Made by a program: the position numbers and the translations under genes. DNA of 64,000 bases from RUG369 sp050949645 (GTDB lineage Bacteria > Planctomycetota > Planctomycetia > Pirellulales > Thermoguttaceae). Under the pieces are notes generated by a model. It saw nothing but the letters and a program-made list of their open reading frames with translations. It was not told where the DNA came from and did not search any database. The DNA is taken from assembly GCA_050949645.1 (NCBI GenBank), contig JBMNGC010000001.1, positions 868,001 through 932,000 of the forward strand, read 5' to 3'. Of this stretch, positions 37,658 to 46,787 are shown in pieces (the first letter of the stretch is position 1; the number at the start of each line of letters is the position of its first letter).

Positions 37658-37831
37658 GCGTCGTCGGCGCGCGGATGAGGTTCTGCTTTCCTTGGCGATT
37701 GGCGTGCAGGATAAAAGAGACAAGTTCAAGAACTTGTTTTATAACGCCGATTAGGGAGGAGCGTGGCGTCGAGCTTTTTTGGAATATTGTTGACGTTTGG
37801 ACGCTCCCGGCTTATTAGAGAGGGAAGAGCA

Positions 37832-39013
37832 ATGAATCGCATTCGATTTAATAGAACACGGACGAACGTTTCGGCGAGTCGTCATTGTTCGTATGCGCGA
37901 GTTGTTCTGGGAATGCTCGCGTGCGTCGCCTGGTTCTCACTGACTCTCGTAGAAGCGAGCGATCCGCCGCAAATTCAGGAACCTTCGGAACCGAGCGCGA
38001 AGTCGATCCTCGAAACGTCGTCAGCGAACGGACGCATCTCGACGTCCCCGAACGGACGCATCGGCGGTTACCGTTACGACGGGGTTTTGAGACCGACGCC
38101 CGGCGTGAATTCGCGTTTTCCAAATAACGCGCTATACGGGAGCGCCGGCAATGTCGTCGGAGTCGACCATGGTTCGGCTTCTTCACGATTCCAAGGCGCG
38201 CCGTCGCGACCGTTCCAAAGCAGCATGGATTTTAACGTGCTCGCTTTGCGTAACGAAGCGAGGCGTGCGCGCGCCGCGCAGGAAGCTCAGGCTTCTGGTC
38301 GTCCCGGAGCCTTTGATTCGGGCGCTCCGCGGCTCGTAACGGCTCGTGAACCGGACAGGTTTCCTTATGCGCTCGATCGTCGCCCCAATTACGGTAGAAG
38401 GCCTGGCGACCCCCTTGCATCGCAGAACGCAGTCGCGGCCGCGCCAGACGCGACCGTCCCGGCGGCCACGCCCGATCAACAAGGCGTCTTCGACGGCGTG
38501 CCAGAACGACTGTGGATGCGTGGCCCCGCTCCTCAGGCTGGCGGAGTCGTCGCCGGCGATTATCAGCGGTACGAGAACGAACCGTGGTACGGTCCATATA
38601 ACGACGGCTATAACGACTTCTACAACGCGTCCGGTTATTATGACGCGAGACTTGGCGGAACGTTGAACATACCTAGCGCGCCCTTCTTCGGTCCGGTTGG
38701 CCCCGCGCCCGCCGCGCCGTCGCGAGCGCAAACGTTGCGCGCGTTTCAGGAGTATCTTGAAGCGCAGTTGCTCCAAAGCCCCGACGTCAATCCTCTTTCG
38801 CCGGTTCAGGTGTCGTACCAGGACGGCGTCGTTACGGTTCGCGGGGTCGTTCCGACTCCCGCTGCGCGCGTCGCCGCCGGAAATATCCTGCTGGCAGACC
38901 CTCGAGTTTCGAAGGTCAACAACTTGATGACGTACGTAAGGGCCGACACGCCGCTTACCGCGCCTCCGGCGACCCCGGCAAACCCAGCGCAGAACGCTCC
39001 GAACGCGGACTGA
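37832..39013 (+). CDS. Secreted BON-domain protein with Pro/Ala-rich linker
   Basis: The 393-residue product has a signal-like hydrophobic segment at about 22-42 (VVLGMLACVAWFSLTLV). A long low-complexity Pro/Ala/Arg/Asn-rich region follows, and then a C-terminal BON domain around residues 325-370 (SYQDGVVTVRGVVPTPAAR, then a DPRVSKVNNL strand). BON domains bind membranes or phospholipids and are common in outer-membrane or osmotic-stress proteins. The ATG at 37832 follows GAGAGGGAAGAG; the longer frame from 37763 lacks a signal. The sulfate permease gene begins 69 bases after it. Confidence 0.72.
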   Translation: MNRIRFNRTRTNVSASRHCSYARVVLGMLACVAWFSLTLVEASDPPQIQEPSEPSAKSILETSSANGRISTSPNGRIGGYRYDGVLRPTPGVNSRFPNNALYGSAGNVVGVDHGSASSRFQGAPSRPFQSSMDFNVLALRNEARRARAAQEAQASGRPGAFDSGAPRLVTAREPDRFPYALDRRPNYGRRPGDPLASQNAVAAAPDATVPAATPDQQGVFDGVPERLWMRGPAPQAGGVVAGDYQRYENEPWYGPYNDGYNDFYNASGYYDARLGGTLNIPSAPFFGPVGPAPAAPSRAQTLRAFQEYLEAQLLQSPDVNPLSPVQVSYQDGVVTVRGVVPTPAARVAAGNILLADPRVSKVNNLMTYVRADTPLTAPPATPANPAQNAPNAD

Positions 39014-39082
39014 TAGTCGCAACCGTCAGAGTTGGGACGGGAGCGTCTTTGGTTCAATTTGAGATATAAGAAGAACGCAGAC

Positions 39083-39994
39083 ATGAGCCAGGAATCTGAG
39101 AGATCGCCTTCTCTGCACGACGACGAGCCGTTCGACTACAGAGCTCATCGCGAAGCTATTAGACGTTCGACGACTGAGCCTGCCTGGATGCGTCGGCTTC
39201 TTATCACGACGACGTGCGCGTTCATGACGCTTTTTCTCTTGTTCCCGCTCGTGTGCGTCTTCTACGAGGCCTTCGCCGACGGATTCGACGCCTTCTGCAA
39301 AGCGTTATTCACTAAAGCGACGTTCAGCGCCATCAGGATGACGCTGATCGCGACCGTGATCGCCGTGGCGCTTAATACCATCTTCGGTATGGTCGCGGCC
39401 TGGTGCATCGGCAAATTTCAGTTTCTTGGAAAGGGAGTCCTGATTTCCCTGATCGACGTTCCCTTTGCTATCTCGCCGATCATCGTCGGGCTCCTTTTCG
39501 TCTTTATGTTCAGCCCAATGTCGTTTTTGGGAAAATGGCTCCTTGAACATAACATCCGTGTTCTTTATGCGACGCCGAGTATAGTCCTTGTGACGATCTT
39601 CGTGACGTTTCCTTTCGTTGTTCGGGAACTCATACCGATTATGGAGAGTCAAGGGGCGGAAGAGGAGCAGGCGGCGCGCGTTTTGGGCGCTAACGGTTGG
39701 CAAATATTCTGGCGCATAACGTTGCCGAACGTTAAGTGGGCGCTTCTTTACGGCGTAATCCTCTGCAACGCGCGCGCGATGGGCGAGTTTGGCGCCGCCG
39801 TCGTCGTCGCGCGAAACAGCGTTAAGACGAATACGCTTCCGCTCCACATCAATGCGCTATATCAGAGTTATGAGAACGGCGCGGCGCCCTTTGCGGTCGC
39901 GACCCTGCTCGCAGCGATCGCAATCGTTACGCTCACTGCAAAAATTCTCTTGGAGTTTAAAATTCGCATTGCGAAAAATGATAACGACTCTTAA
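39083..39994 (+). CDS. cysW: Sulfate/thiosulfate ABC transporter permease CysW
   Basis: The 303-residue product has six hydrophobic segments and a typical permease-coupling region (RELIPIMESQGAEEEQAARVLG, then GWQIFWRITLPN). This motif block matches CysW of the sulfate/thiosulfate system better than other permeases. CysW normally pairs with CysT and a periplasmic sulfate-binding protein. Neither is in this window: a BON gene is upstream and cysA follows after 82 bases. The ATG at 39083 is chosen over the TTG at 39032. Confidence 0.87.
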   Translation: MSQESERSPSLHDDEPFDYRAHREAIRRSTTEPAWMRRLLITTTCAFMTLFLLFPLVCVFYEAFADGFDAFCKALFTKATFSAIRMTLIATVIAVALNTIFGMVAAWCIGKFQFLGKGVLISLIDVPFAISPIIVGLLFVFMFSPMSFLGKWLLEHNIRVLYATPSIVLVTIFVTFPFVVRELIPIMESQGAEEEQAARVLGANGWQIFWRITLPNVKWALLYGVILCNARAMGEFGAAVVVARNSVKTNTLPLHINALYQSYENGAAPFAVATLLAAIAIVTLTAKILLEFKIRIAKNDNDS

Positions 39995-40076
39995 TATACC
40001 AACGTTACGACGTTGCAGGTTCTCCCCCCTCCGGTTTTAAGTTATTGCAAAAGGTGCTCTCAGGCAGGTTGAAACG

Positions 40077-41195
40077 ATGGGCGTCGAAGTTAGAAACATT
40101 ACGAAGTCGTTTGGCGATTTTAAAGCGCTCGACGACGTTAGTCTCCGCGTCGAAGCAGGCGAGCTGGTTGCGTTGCTAGGACCCTCTGGTTCTGGAAAAA
40201 CAACGCTTCTACGCATTATCGCAGGGCTGGAGACGCCGGATCCGGGTAGCGGTCCCGTATTTTTCCGCGGCGTGCGCGTCGACAAACAGAAGGTGAACGA
40301 GCGCGGCGTCGGGTTTGTCTTTCAGCATTACGCGCTCTTTAGGCATATGACAGTCTTCGACAATATCGCCTTTGGAATGACGGTCAAGCCTCGGAAAGAC
40401 CGCCTGCCGAAAGAAAAAATTAGAGAGAAGGTTTTCGAGCTCCTTCATATGATTCAGCTGGATAACTACGCTGAACACTATCCTTCTCAGCTTTCTGGAG
40501 GTCAGCGTCAGCGAGTCGCGCTTGCTAGAGCGCTGGCGGTCGAACCGCGCGCGCTGCTCCTTGACGAACCCTTTGGCGCGCTCGACGCAAAAGTGCGTAT
40601 AGAACTTCGCGCCTGGTTGCGACGGCTCCACGACGAGATTCACCTCACAAGCGTCTTCGTCACGCACGATCAGGACGAAGCGCTCGAGCTCGCTGACCGA
40701 GTGGCCGTAATGAACTGCGGAAAAATCGAACAGGTTGGAACGCCTGACGAAGTCTTTCATCATCCCAAGACGCCCTTTGTCATGAATTTTCTCGGCCAGG
40801 TGAACGTCTTTCATGGCAGGCTTGAGAAGGGAAGGATTTGGGTCGGCGTTCATTCCGGCATGGCGACGATGGGGGAACAGTGCGACCAGATCGTCGTTGA
40901 GTCCCTTGCCTCGAATTCGACCCTTGACCCGGTGATGGTCTTTGTTCGACCTCATGACTTTGATATTTCAGTGCAGCCGCGTGAAGAACGATGCTCGATA
41001 CCGGCGACGGTCGTTCGCGTTCGTTCGGCGGGCAACGTCGTTCATGTCGAGATGATTACCGACGACGGCGAGCCTCTCAATGCGGAGACGTCTCATCAGG
41101 AACGCGCCGAACTTCAAATAGCGCCGGGCGCGCGCTATTTCATGATTCCGAGAAATCTCCGCGTCTTTCACGAGGAGAAAAAGAAATCCGCTTGA
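40077..41195 (+). CDS. cysA: Sulfate/thiosulfate ABC transporter ATP-binding protein CysA
   Basis: The 372-residue product has Walker A (GPSGSGKTTLLR), the signature motif LSGGQRQRVALARALA, Walker B LLLDEPFGALD, and the H-loop VFVTHD. A C-terminal regulatory TOBE-like domain follows (FVRPHDFDIS). It provides ATP hydrolysis for the importer with CysW. The start follows AGG; a strong bidirectional terminator is downstream. Confidence 0.9.
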   Translation: MGVEVRNITKSFGDFKALDDVSLRVEAGELVALLGPSGSGKTTLLRIIAGLETPDPGSGPVFFRGVRVDKQKVNERGVGFVFQHYALFRHMTVFDNIAFGMTVKPRKDRLPKEKIREKVFELLHMIQLDNYAEHYPSQLSGGQRQRVALARALAVEPRALLLDEPFGALDAKVRIELRAWLRRLHDEIHLTSVFVTHDQDEALELADRVAVMNCGKIEQVGTPDEVFHHPKTPFVMNFLGQVNVFHGRLEKGRIWVGVHSGMATMGEQCDQIVVESLASNSTLDPVMVFVRPHDFDISVQPREERCSIPATVVRVRSAGNVVHVEMITDDGEPLNAETSHQERAELQIAPGARYFMIPRNLRVFHEEKKKSA

Positions 41196-41221
41196 AAGAT
41201 TTCAACGTTGCGCTGACATGC

Positions 41222-41262
41222 AAAAGGCGACCAGAGTAAACCTCTGGTCGCCTTTTCTTTTT
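41222..41262. terminator. Bidirectional intrinsic terminator after cysA
   Basis: A perfect 15-bp stem (41222-41236 with 41242-41256) encloses a 5-base loop and is followed by a T run. It separates cysA from the converging sialate O-acetylesterase gene. Confidence 0.92.
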
Positions 41263-41297
41263 AAAACGTTACGGAGTAACGCCGAGACGGCTGGGAA

Positions 41298-42791
41298 TCA
41301 ATTTTCCTTTTTGATTTCAAATGGCGTGGCGGGAAGGCCTTCCGCGCTGTAAAGGTTGCAACCTTCCGGATACATCTGGAACGCGTAACGCACGGCGACG
41401 GGTTCAGCGACTCCCTCGGCGGAAAGGACAACCTGATTTTTACCGACGATCTGAGCGTCTGCCCAAACGAAATTACCGTCGGAACCGGCGATCGCAAACT
41501 TTGCGAGCTCGGCGTCGTCCGTCTGTTCGAAGACGCGTTCGTCGAGCTTGCCGGCGACGAGTCCAGAACCAACGTGCTCGAACGTCAGCGTGACCTTGCC
41601 ATCGCCGTAAACGGCGTCTTTGACCATCGGGGAGCAGCAATCGACGTCCTTGTTGAAGATCTTAGCGAGCGCCCAAAGCGCGAGACGGTTGCCAACGATG
41701 AACTTGTTGGTTGGGTGAATGTCGTCAACTTCGCCGGCGTCGGTAATGACCGCCTGACCAGTATTAGCGACTTCCATGCACATCGTCTGACCGTTGCGCA
41801 GATAGGGCCAATCGCCCGTGACGTTAGGATCGTCGGAGGGAGCGGTGAAGGGCGCGAGCTGGACCCAGTAGAATGGGAAATCGCCGTTATTAAAGACCTT
41901 ACGCCATTCACGAATCATCGCCTTCTGCTTGTAGTAGTAGAATTCTCGCTCGCCCGCATTCGTGCAACCCTGATACCAGATTGCGCCGCGGAAATTGTAA
42001 TTGATCCATGGCGCGATCATCGCGTTGTACATGCCGCCGCATTTTGCCATGGGGTGCTCCTGATTCGGACGCTCCGCGATAAGCTGTTTACCGACGTCGA
42101 CCGTCTCGGGAACCTGGTTCCAACCGGCGTCGGGAATCCAGCTGTTGATGTTGGAGCCGCCCCAGTTTGCGTCGATGAGTCCGACGGGGACGTCGAGTTC
42201 ATCGTGCAGACGAACCGCGAAATGGAAGCCCGCCGCCGTGCAATCCTTTTGGACGCCGTCTTTGCAGAGCAGCCAACCGTTGGTTGCGAAATCCTTCTGA
42301 GGTTCGTCGGTTGCGACGTGCATAGCGCGATTGAAGCGAATATAGCTGTAATCGCCGTTGAGTTCCTCCTCCGTGCAGGCAAGGCGCGGTTCATCCGTGC
42401 CCTTGAGTTTCTGCCCCCAGGAGTTGAGCGGCATCTCCATATTGGACTGACCGCTACAGATCCAGACTTCGCCGACGACAATATTGGAGAACGTCAGGGT
42501 GTTCTTGCCCTCAATAACAAGGTCTTTACCGTCGTAGCTTGTGACCTCGGCAGGCAGTTCGACCTTCCAGTCGCCCTGTTCGTCAGTGGTCGTCGTTACA
42601 GAGGAGCCGTTGAAGGAAACGGTAACTTCTTCATTCGGATCGGCCCATCCCCAAACGCAGATCGGCTTATCGCGCTGAAAAACTCCGTTGTCGGTAAAAC
42701 ATTTTGGAACGGTCACGTCGGCGCGAACGGTCACGGCGCAGGCCGTCATGACGATCGTAGCAATTAATAAGGAAAAAAAGGTCTTTTTCAT
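41298..42791 (-). CDS. Secreted sialate O-acetylesterase-like SGNH hydrolase
   Basis: The 497-residue product has a signal peptide (IATIVMTACAVTVRA). An N-terminal beta-sandwich (CVWGWADPNEEVTVSFNGSSV) follows, then the SGNH serine motif GQSNMEM with VWICS before it. Further motifs include IDANWGGSNINSWIPD, AIWYQGCTNAG and a C-terminal DDIHPTNK with the Asp-His pair. The family removes acetyl groups from sialic acids or plant xylans. In a glycan-foraging context the substrate remains open. The gene converges on cysA. Confidence 0.9.
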   Translation of the reverse strand: MKKTFFSLLIATIVMTACAVTVRADVTVPKCFTDNGVFQRDKPICVWGWADPNEEVTVSFNGSSVTTTTDEQGDWKVELPAEVTSYDGKDLVIEGKNTLTFSNIVVGEVWICSGQSNMEMPLNSWGQKLKGTDEPRLACTEEELNGDYSYIRFNRAMHVATDEPQKDFATNGWLLCKDGVQKDCTAAGFHFAVRLHDELDVPVGLIDANWGGSNINSWIPDAGWNQVPETVDVGKQLIAERPNQEHPMAKCGGMYNAMIAPWINYNFRGAIWYQGCTNAGEREFYYYKQKAMIREWRKVFNNGDFPFYWVQLAPFTAPSDDPNVTGDWPYLRNGQTMCMEVANTGQAVITDAGEVDDIHPTNKFIVGNRLALWALAKIFNKDVDCCSPMVKDAVYGDGKVTLTFEHVGSGLVAGKLDERVFEQTDDAELAKFAIAGSDGNFVWADAQIVGKNQVVLSAEGVAEPVAVRYAFQMYPEGCNLYSAEGLPATPFEIKKEN

Positions 42792-43373
42792 TGGTTTTGC
42801 CTTCGGTTAAATATTAGAATGCGCGCATCTTCGAGCATAAACGTAAGCTCGAGGAGAATAGGGACGAGCGCACGGCGCCAAAACTCACGACCGCCAGCCG
42901 GTCGGAATAACTCGTAAATCCCCGTCCGCTATCATCGCCATTTTCTAGGACATTTCGGCGCGAACTGAGCGACGAGATTTCGAATCTCTATGCGAAAACC
43001 CGGGTTTCGTCGCTTACAGTTTTGGCGGAAAGGTAATTCAATAACATGATTCCGCATCAAATGAAGCTTATAACGCCGTAATGGCGCCCAATTTGCCCGT
43101 GCTTTCTGAACAATATATTTTACTGAGAAGTCAATTGCAAGCGTTTTGGACCGCTAATGCAGAAATTCCCCTATAAACGAAAAAAGCCTGTTGTCGTAAC
43201 AAGTTCGGCGTCTGCAAGATAAAACTCGACGACGAACGACGCACTCCGGCCGTTCAACATATTCCGCGCCTTGGTATATTGACATGAGGGGATTCCTGCG
43301 GCAGGTTCGGAAAATGTTAACTTGCGCGTCTTCTGTCGTCCCTTTGGACCTCGTATAAACAAAGGACGTTGTT
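42792..43373. other. Intergenic region upstream of sialate esterase and copA
   Basis: In these 582 bases I see no supported gene or RNA. There is a short palindrome around GAGATTTCGAATCTC near 42977-42995. No recognisable CopY/CueR operator was found upstream of copA. Confidence 0.35.
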
Positions 43374-45932
43374 TTGGAACGTTTGAGGATAATTGGAATG
43401 TCGTGCGCCGCGTGTTCCGCACGCGTCGAACGCGCGTTGAAGTCGACCCCGGGAGTCGTTGACGCGACCGTTAATCTCCTCGCAAACTCAGCCAACGTCG
43501 AGGGAACCGCGTCGGTCGACGAACTGATCGCGTCCGTTCGCCGCGCCGGTTATGATGCGGCGTTTGAAAAGGGAAGCGAATCGGGCGCGGATTCAAAGTC
43601 TCTGTCGCCCTTGGCGGAGGATGAATCGTCTGAGATGAACCGCATGATCAAGCGGTTGATTTTCTCAGCTCTTTTGACAAGCGCGCTCGTCTATCTGTCG
43701 ACGGGAGTCGGCATGTTCCGCTTCCCGGCGCCCGGATATCTTGTAACCCCCGGCGCGTTTGGACTGGCGCAACTTCTACTCGCGACAGCGGTCGTTTTGA
43801 TTAACTGGAGCCTCTTTCACGACGGCTTGGCGAGTCTTCGACGCCTGTCGCCGAATATGAACGCGCTCGTGGCTTTGGGAGCGGGCGCGTCGTACATATA
43901 TAGCGTTGCGGCGCTCTTTGTCATCGAAATCGCATTGGGGCGCGGGGATTTATCAGCCGCGGAGAACGTAGCGCGGGAGTTGTATTTCGAATCGACGGCC
44001 GTGATTCTCGTCTTTATCTCGCTCGGCAAAACTCTTGAGACGTATTCTAAGGGCAAGACGACGTCGGCGCTCCGTGCGCTCGCTGAACTTGCGCCCGAGG
44101 AAGCGACCGTTCTTCGAGACGGTCAAGAAATGACGATCAAGCTCGAAGAAATGAAGTCGGACGACGTGTTTCTTGTTCGGCCCGGAGATCGGATCCCCGC
44201 CGATGGGACGGTGCTCGACGGCGGCGGCGCGGTCGACGAGTCAGCGCTTACTGGCGAATCCTTGCCCGTCGATAAAACGAATGGATCGGAAGTGGTCGCC
44301 GGAACGCTTAATCTCTCGGGGTTTTTAAGATGTCAGGCGACGCGTGTCGGACAGGATACCTTTTTGACCCAGATCATCCGGCTTACAGCCGACGCTGCGG
44401 CAAGCAAAGCTCCCGTCGCACGGCTAGCCGACAGGATTTCCGCCGTCTTTGTTCCCGTCGTTATTGGAATTGCGGCGCTTGCCTTTGCGACATGGCTCGT
44501 TGTTGGACAGACTTTTGAGTTTGCGCTCTTACGCGGAGTTTCTGTGCTCCTTATCAGCTGTCCATGCGCTCTCGGATTGGCGACCCCTGCGGCGATCGTC
44601 GTCGGCGGAGGCCTCGGCGCGCGGAAGGGGATTCTCTTTAAAACCGCGGAAGCGCTCGAAAACGTCGGTAAATCAAAGATCGTCGTCCTCGATAAGACTG
44701 GCGTTCTGACCGAAGGAAAGCCGAAGGCGACGGACGCGCTAGTTGCCGACGGATTCCAGGAAGACACGCTGATATCGATTGCGGCGGCGTTGGAAGCCAA
44801 AAGCGAGCACCCGTTGGCGAAAGCGGTCATGGAGTATGCTCACGTCCGCAACATCGATTCAGGAAAATACGTCGTAGACAAGTTCCAGGCGCTCCCTGGC
44901 TCTGGGGTCAAAGGTTTGATTCATGGGAAAGTCGCGCTCGCGGGCAAGCTCGATTTTATACAGCAATCAGTTGAAGTCTCTCAGGAGTTGCGCGAGGCGG
45001 CAGAAGCCTGGGGCGAAGAGGGTAAGACGTCCCTCTTCTTTGCATTCGACGGTAAACTCCTTGGCGCGATCGCCGTCGCGGACGCCCCTAAAGAGACTTC
45101 GCGCGCCGCCGTTGCCGACCTTCAATCTCTTAAACTACGCGTCGTTATGCTCACCGGCGACGCGCGTCGAGTCGCTGTCGCGGTGGGAAAACGCGTCGGA
45201 ATCGATGAAATCTACTCCGACGTCCTCCCGACGGGAAAAGAGGCCAAGGTGAGAGAATTGAGGGCGCAGGGACGCGTCGCATTTGTCGGGGACGGGATTA
45301 ATGACGCGCCCGCGCTGAGTCGTGCGGACGTAGGACTGGCCGTCGGCGCTGGAACGAACGTTGCGATCGACGCGGCGGACGTCGTGCTCGTCAACAACGA
45401 TTTGCAGGATCTTTGCCGCGCGATCCGCCTGAGTCGCGCGACGCTTACGAATATCAAAGAAAACTTGTTCTGGGCGTTTATTTACAACATCGCCGGGATA
45501 CCGTTGGCGGCGGGCGTCTTTATTCCTATCCTCGGCTGGACGCTCAGTCCTGTTTTCGGCGCGTTTGCGATGAGCCTGTCAAGCGTTTGCGTCGTAACCA
45601 ACGCGTTGAGGTTGAATTTCGCCAAAATTGACGCGCAAGGTCGGGGCGACTCGACTCGTGAAAAAATTTCGAACGTTTCCCAAGACGAAAAGATTCATTC
45701 CACAAAGGAGACTGACATGAAGAAAACGTTGAAGATCGAAGGCATGATGTGCGGACATTGCGAAGCGCGCGTCAAAAAGACGCTTGAATCACTCGAGTAC
45801 GTCTCGAGCGTCGCGGTCAGCCATGTCGACGGAGAAGCCGTCGTTGAGCTTAAGGAGACTTCCGACGACGTCGTCACGCAACTCAAAAAAGCCGTCGAGG
45901 CGGAGGGATATTCCGTTCAGTCTGTGGAGTGA
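43374..45932 (+). CDS. copA: Copper-translocating P-type ATPase fused to a C-terminal CopZ-like domain
   Basis: The 852-residue product starts at a TTG codon with AAAGGA eight bases upstream. It begins with a heavy-metal-associated (HMA) domain (CAAC, residues 11-14). Several membrane segments, the actuator region TGESLP, the CPC permeation motif (SCPCALGLATP, about 396), the phosphorylation site DKTGVLTEG (about 440), SEHPLAKAV, and GDGINDAPALS (about 638) follow. CopA exports Cu(I) using ATP. After a low-complexity linker, residues 782-852 form a second HMA domain with CGHC. The fusion is in one frame, with no stop between the parts. See the separate entry for the internal start at 45717. 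A terminator follows. Confidence 0.95.
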   Translation: MERLRIIGMSCAACSARVERALKSTPGVVDATVNLLANSANVEGTASVDELIASVRRAGYDAAFEKGSESGADSKSLSPLAEDESSEMNRMIKRLIFSALLTSALVYLSTGVGMFRFPAPGYLVTPGAFGLAQLLLATAVVLINWSLFHDGLASLRRLSPNMNALVALGAGASYIYSVAALFVIEIALGRGDLSAAENVARELYFESTAVILVFISLGKTLETYSKGKTTSALRALAELAPEEATVLRDGQEMTIKLEEMKSDDVFLVRPGDRIPADGTVLDGGGAVDESALTGESLPVDKTNGSEVVAGTLNLSGFLRCQATRVGQDTFLTQIIRLTADAAASKAPVARLADRISAVFVPVVIGIAALAFATWLVVGQTFEFALLRGVSVLLISCPCALGLATPAAIVVGGGLGARKGILFKTAEALENVGKSKIVVLDKTGVLTEGKPKATDALVADGFQEDTLISIAAALEAKSEHPLAKAVMEYAHVRNIDSGKYVVDKFQALPGSGVKGLIHGKVALAGKLDFIQQSVEVSQELREAAEAWGEEGKTSLFFAFDGKLLGAIAVADAPKETSRAAVADLQSLKLRVVMLTGDARRVAVAVGKRVGIDEIYSDVLPTGKEAKVRELRAQGRVAFVGDGINDAPALSRADVGLAVGAGTNVAIDAADVVLVNNDLQDLCRAIRLSRATLTNIKENLFWAFIYNIAGIPLAAGVFIPILGWTLSPVFGAFAMSLSSVCVVTNALRLNFAKIDAQGRGDSTREKISNVSQDEKIHSTKETDMKKTLKIEGMMCGHCEARVKKTLESLEYVSSVAVSHVDGEAVVELKETSDDVVTQLKKAVEAEGYSVQSVE
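45717..45932 (+). CDS. Possible internally initiated CopZ-like copper chaperone within copA
   Basis: An ATG in the copA frame is preceded by AAAGGAGACTGAC, a near-ideal Shine-Dalgarno sequence. From it the frame encodes 71 residues (MKKTLKIEGMMCGHC at its start), matching the size and sequence style of free CopZ chaperones, which carry Cu(I) to CopA. A ribosome-binding site placed exactly at the domain start would let one gene make both a fused ATPase and a separate chaperone. Whether it is used is inference. Confidence 0.6.
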   Translation: MKKTLKIEGMMCGHCEARVKKTLESLEYVSSVAVSHVDGEAVVELKETSDDVVTQLKKAVEAEGYSVQSVE

Positions 45933-45958
45933 CGCGCGCCTAGACTCGTCGATTTGAA

Positions 45959-45999
45959 AAAACGCGTTTGCGAATGGGAAGCGGACGCGTTATTTTTTT
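45959..45999 (+). terminator. Intrinsic terminator after copA
   Basis: The arms 45961-45971 and 45981-45991 pair over 11 bp, with two G-T pairs, and are followed by a T run. Confidence 0.75.
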
Positions 46000-46757
46000 A
46001 TCGCGCCTTCGCAACACAGGAGACGTTTGAGTCCGAGCGTCGTTATAATCCACACCGCTTTGATCGCTTCTTTTTTATTAATCTTTGACGCGCCGCGTTT
46101 TCGGTCGACAAAAACGATTGGAATTTCCGCAAAGGTCGCGCCGGCGCGCTGGAGTCGAAAGAGCGTTTCTTCGAAAAAGGAATAGCCGGTGGAAACGAAT
46201 CGATCGAAATCAAGCGTCTTGAGCGCTTCGACGCGATAGCGCCGAAAAGAGCCGCTGTTATCCTTCGTTTTGAGTCCTAATGCAACGCGAGCAAAGAGGT
46301 TGACGCAACGACTCATTATTTTTCGGCGTAACGGCCAGTCTGGAGTCGCGCCGCCGGGAACGTACCTCGAACCAATGACGACGTCGACCTGAGGCGACTC
46401 AGTTTCGATCGTCTTCAGCATTTCCGGAACGACGTCGACTGGATGACTGAAGTCCGCGTCCATGTTGACGAGATAGTCGTAGTCGTTTTCGATCGCATAT
46501 TTGAACGCTCGAATGACCGCGGAACCGAGCCCGCGTTCATTTGTTCTGATCAACGCGTGAATTCTGGGGTCTTTCTCAGCCGCGTCGAGCGCCCAGCGGC
46601 CAGTGCCGTCCGGCGAATTATCATCGACGATCAGCACGTCGACGTCCGGCGTCAGCGTCAGAATCTCTTTGACTAACTTTGGAAGATTTTCAATCTCATT
46701 GTAGGTCGCCAGTGCGACGAGAACTTTTGCCGCCGGTTTCTTTTGTTCGTTTGTCAT
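45990..46757 (-). CDS. Polyprenol-phosphate mannose synthase-like GT2 glycosyltransferase
   Basis: The 255-residue soluble product has the GT2 nucleotide-sugar motifs VALATYNEIENLP, VLIVDDNSPDGTG, DADFSHP (the DXD-like metal site) and RRYRVEAL. It belongs to the dolichol/polyprenol-phosphate mannose synthase type, which makes a lipid-linked sugar used for glycosylation or envelope glycans. There is no C-terminal membrane anchor. It follows the DUF1570 gene after 30 bases on the same strand, probably in one transcript. Confidence 0.9.
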   Translation of the reverse strand: MTNEQKKPAAKVLVALATYNEIENLPKLVKEILTLTPDVDVLIVDDNSPDGTGRWALDAAEKDPRIHALIRTNERGLGSAVIRAFKYAIENDYDYLVNMDADFSHPVDVVPEMLKTIETESPQVDVVIGSRYVPGGATPDWPLRRKIMSRCVNLFARVALGLKTKDNSGSFRRYRVEALKTLDFDRFVSTGYSFFEETLFRLQRAGATFAEIPIVFVDRKRGASKINKKEAIKAVWIITTLGLKRLLCCEGAIKK

Positions 46758-46787
46758 TTTCCGATCGAGACGTCCCGTTTAGATAGG

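Noticed and set aside
41574..42767. 397-residue + frame over the sialate O-acetylesterase
   Set aside because: Shadow of the conserved SGNH hydrolase on the other strand, with no start signal.
43154..43495. 113-residue - frame across the copA start
   Set aside because: It overlaps the conserved CopA N-terminus and has no features.
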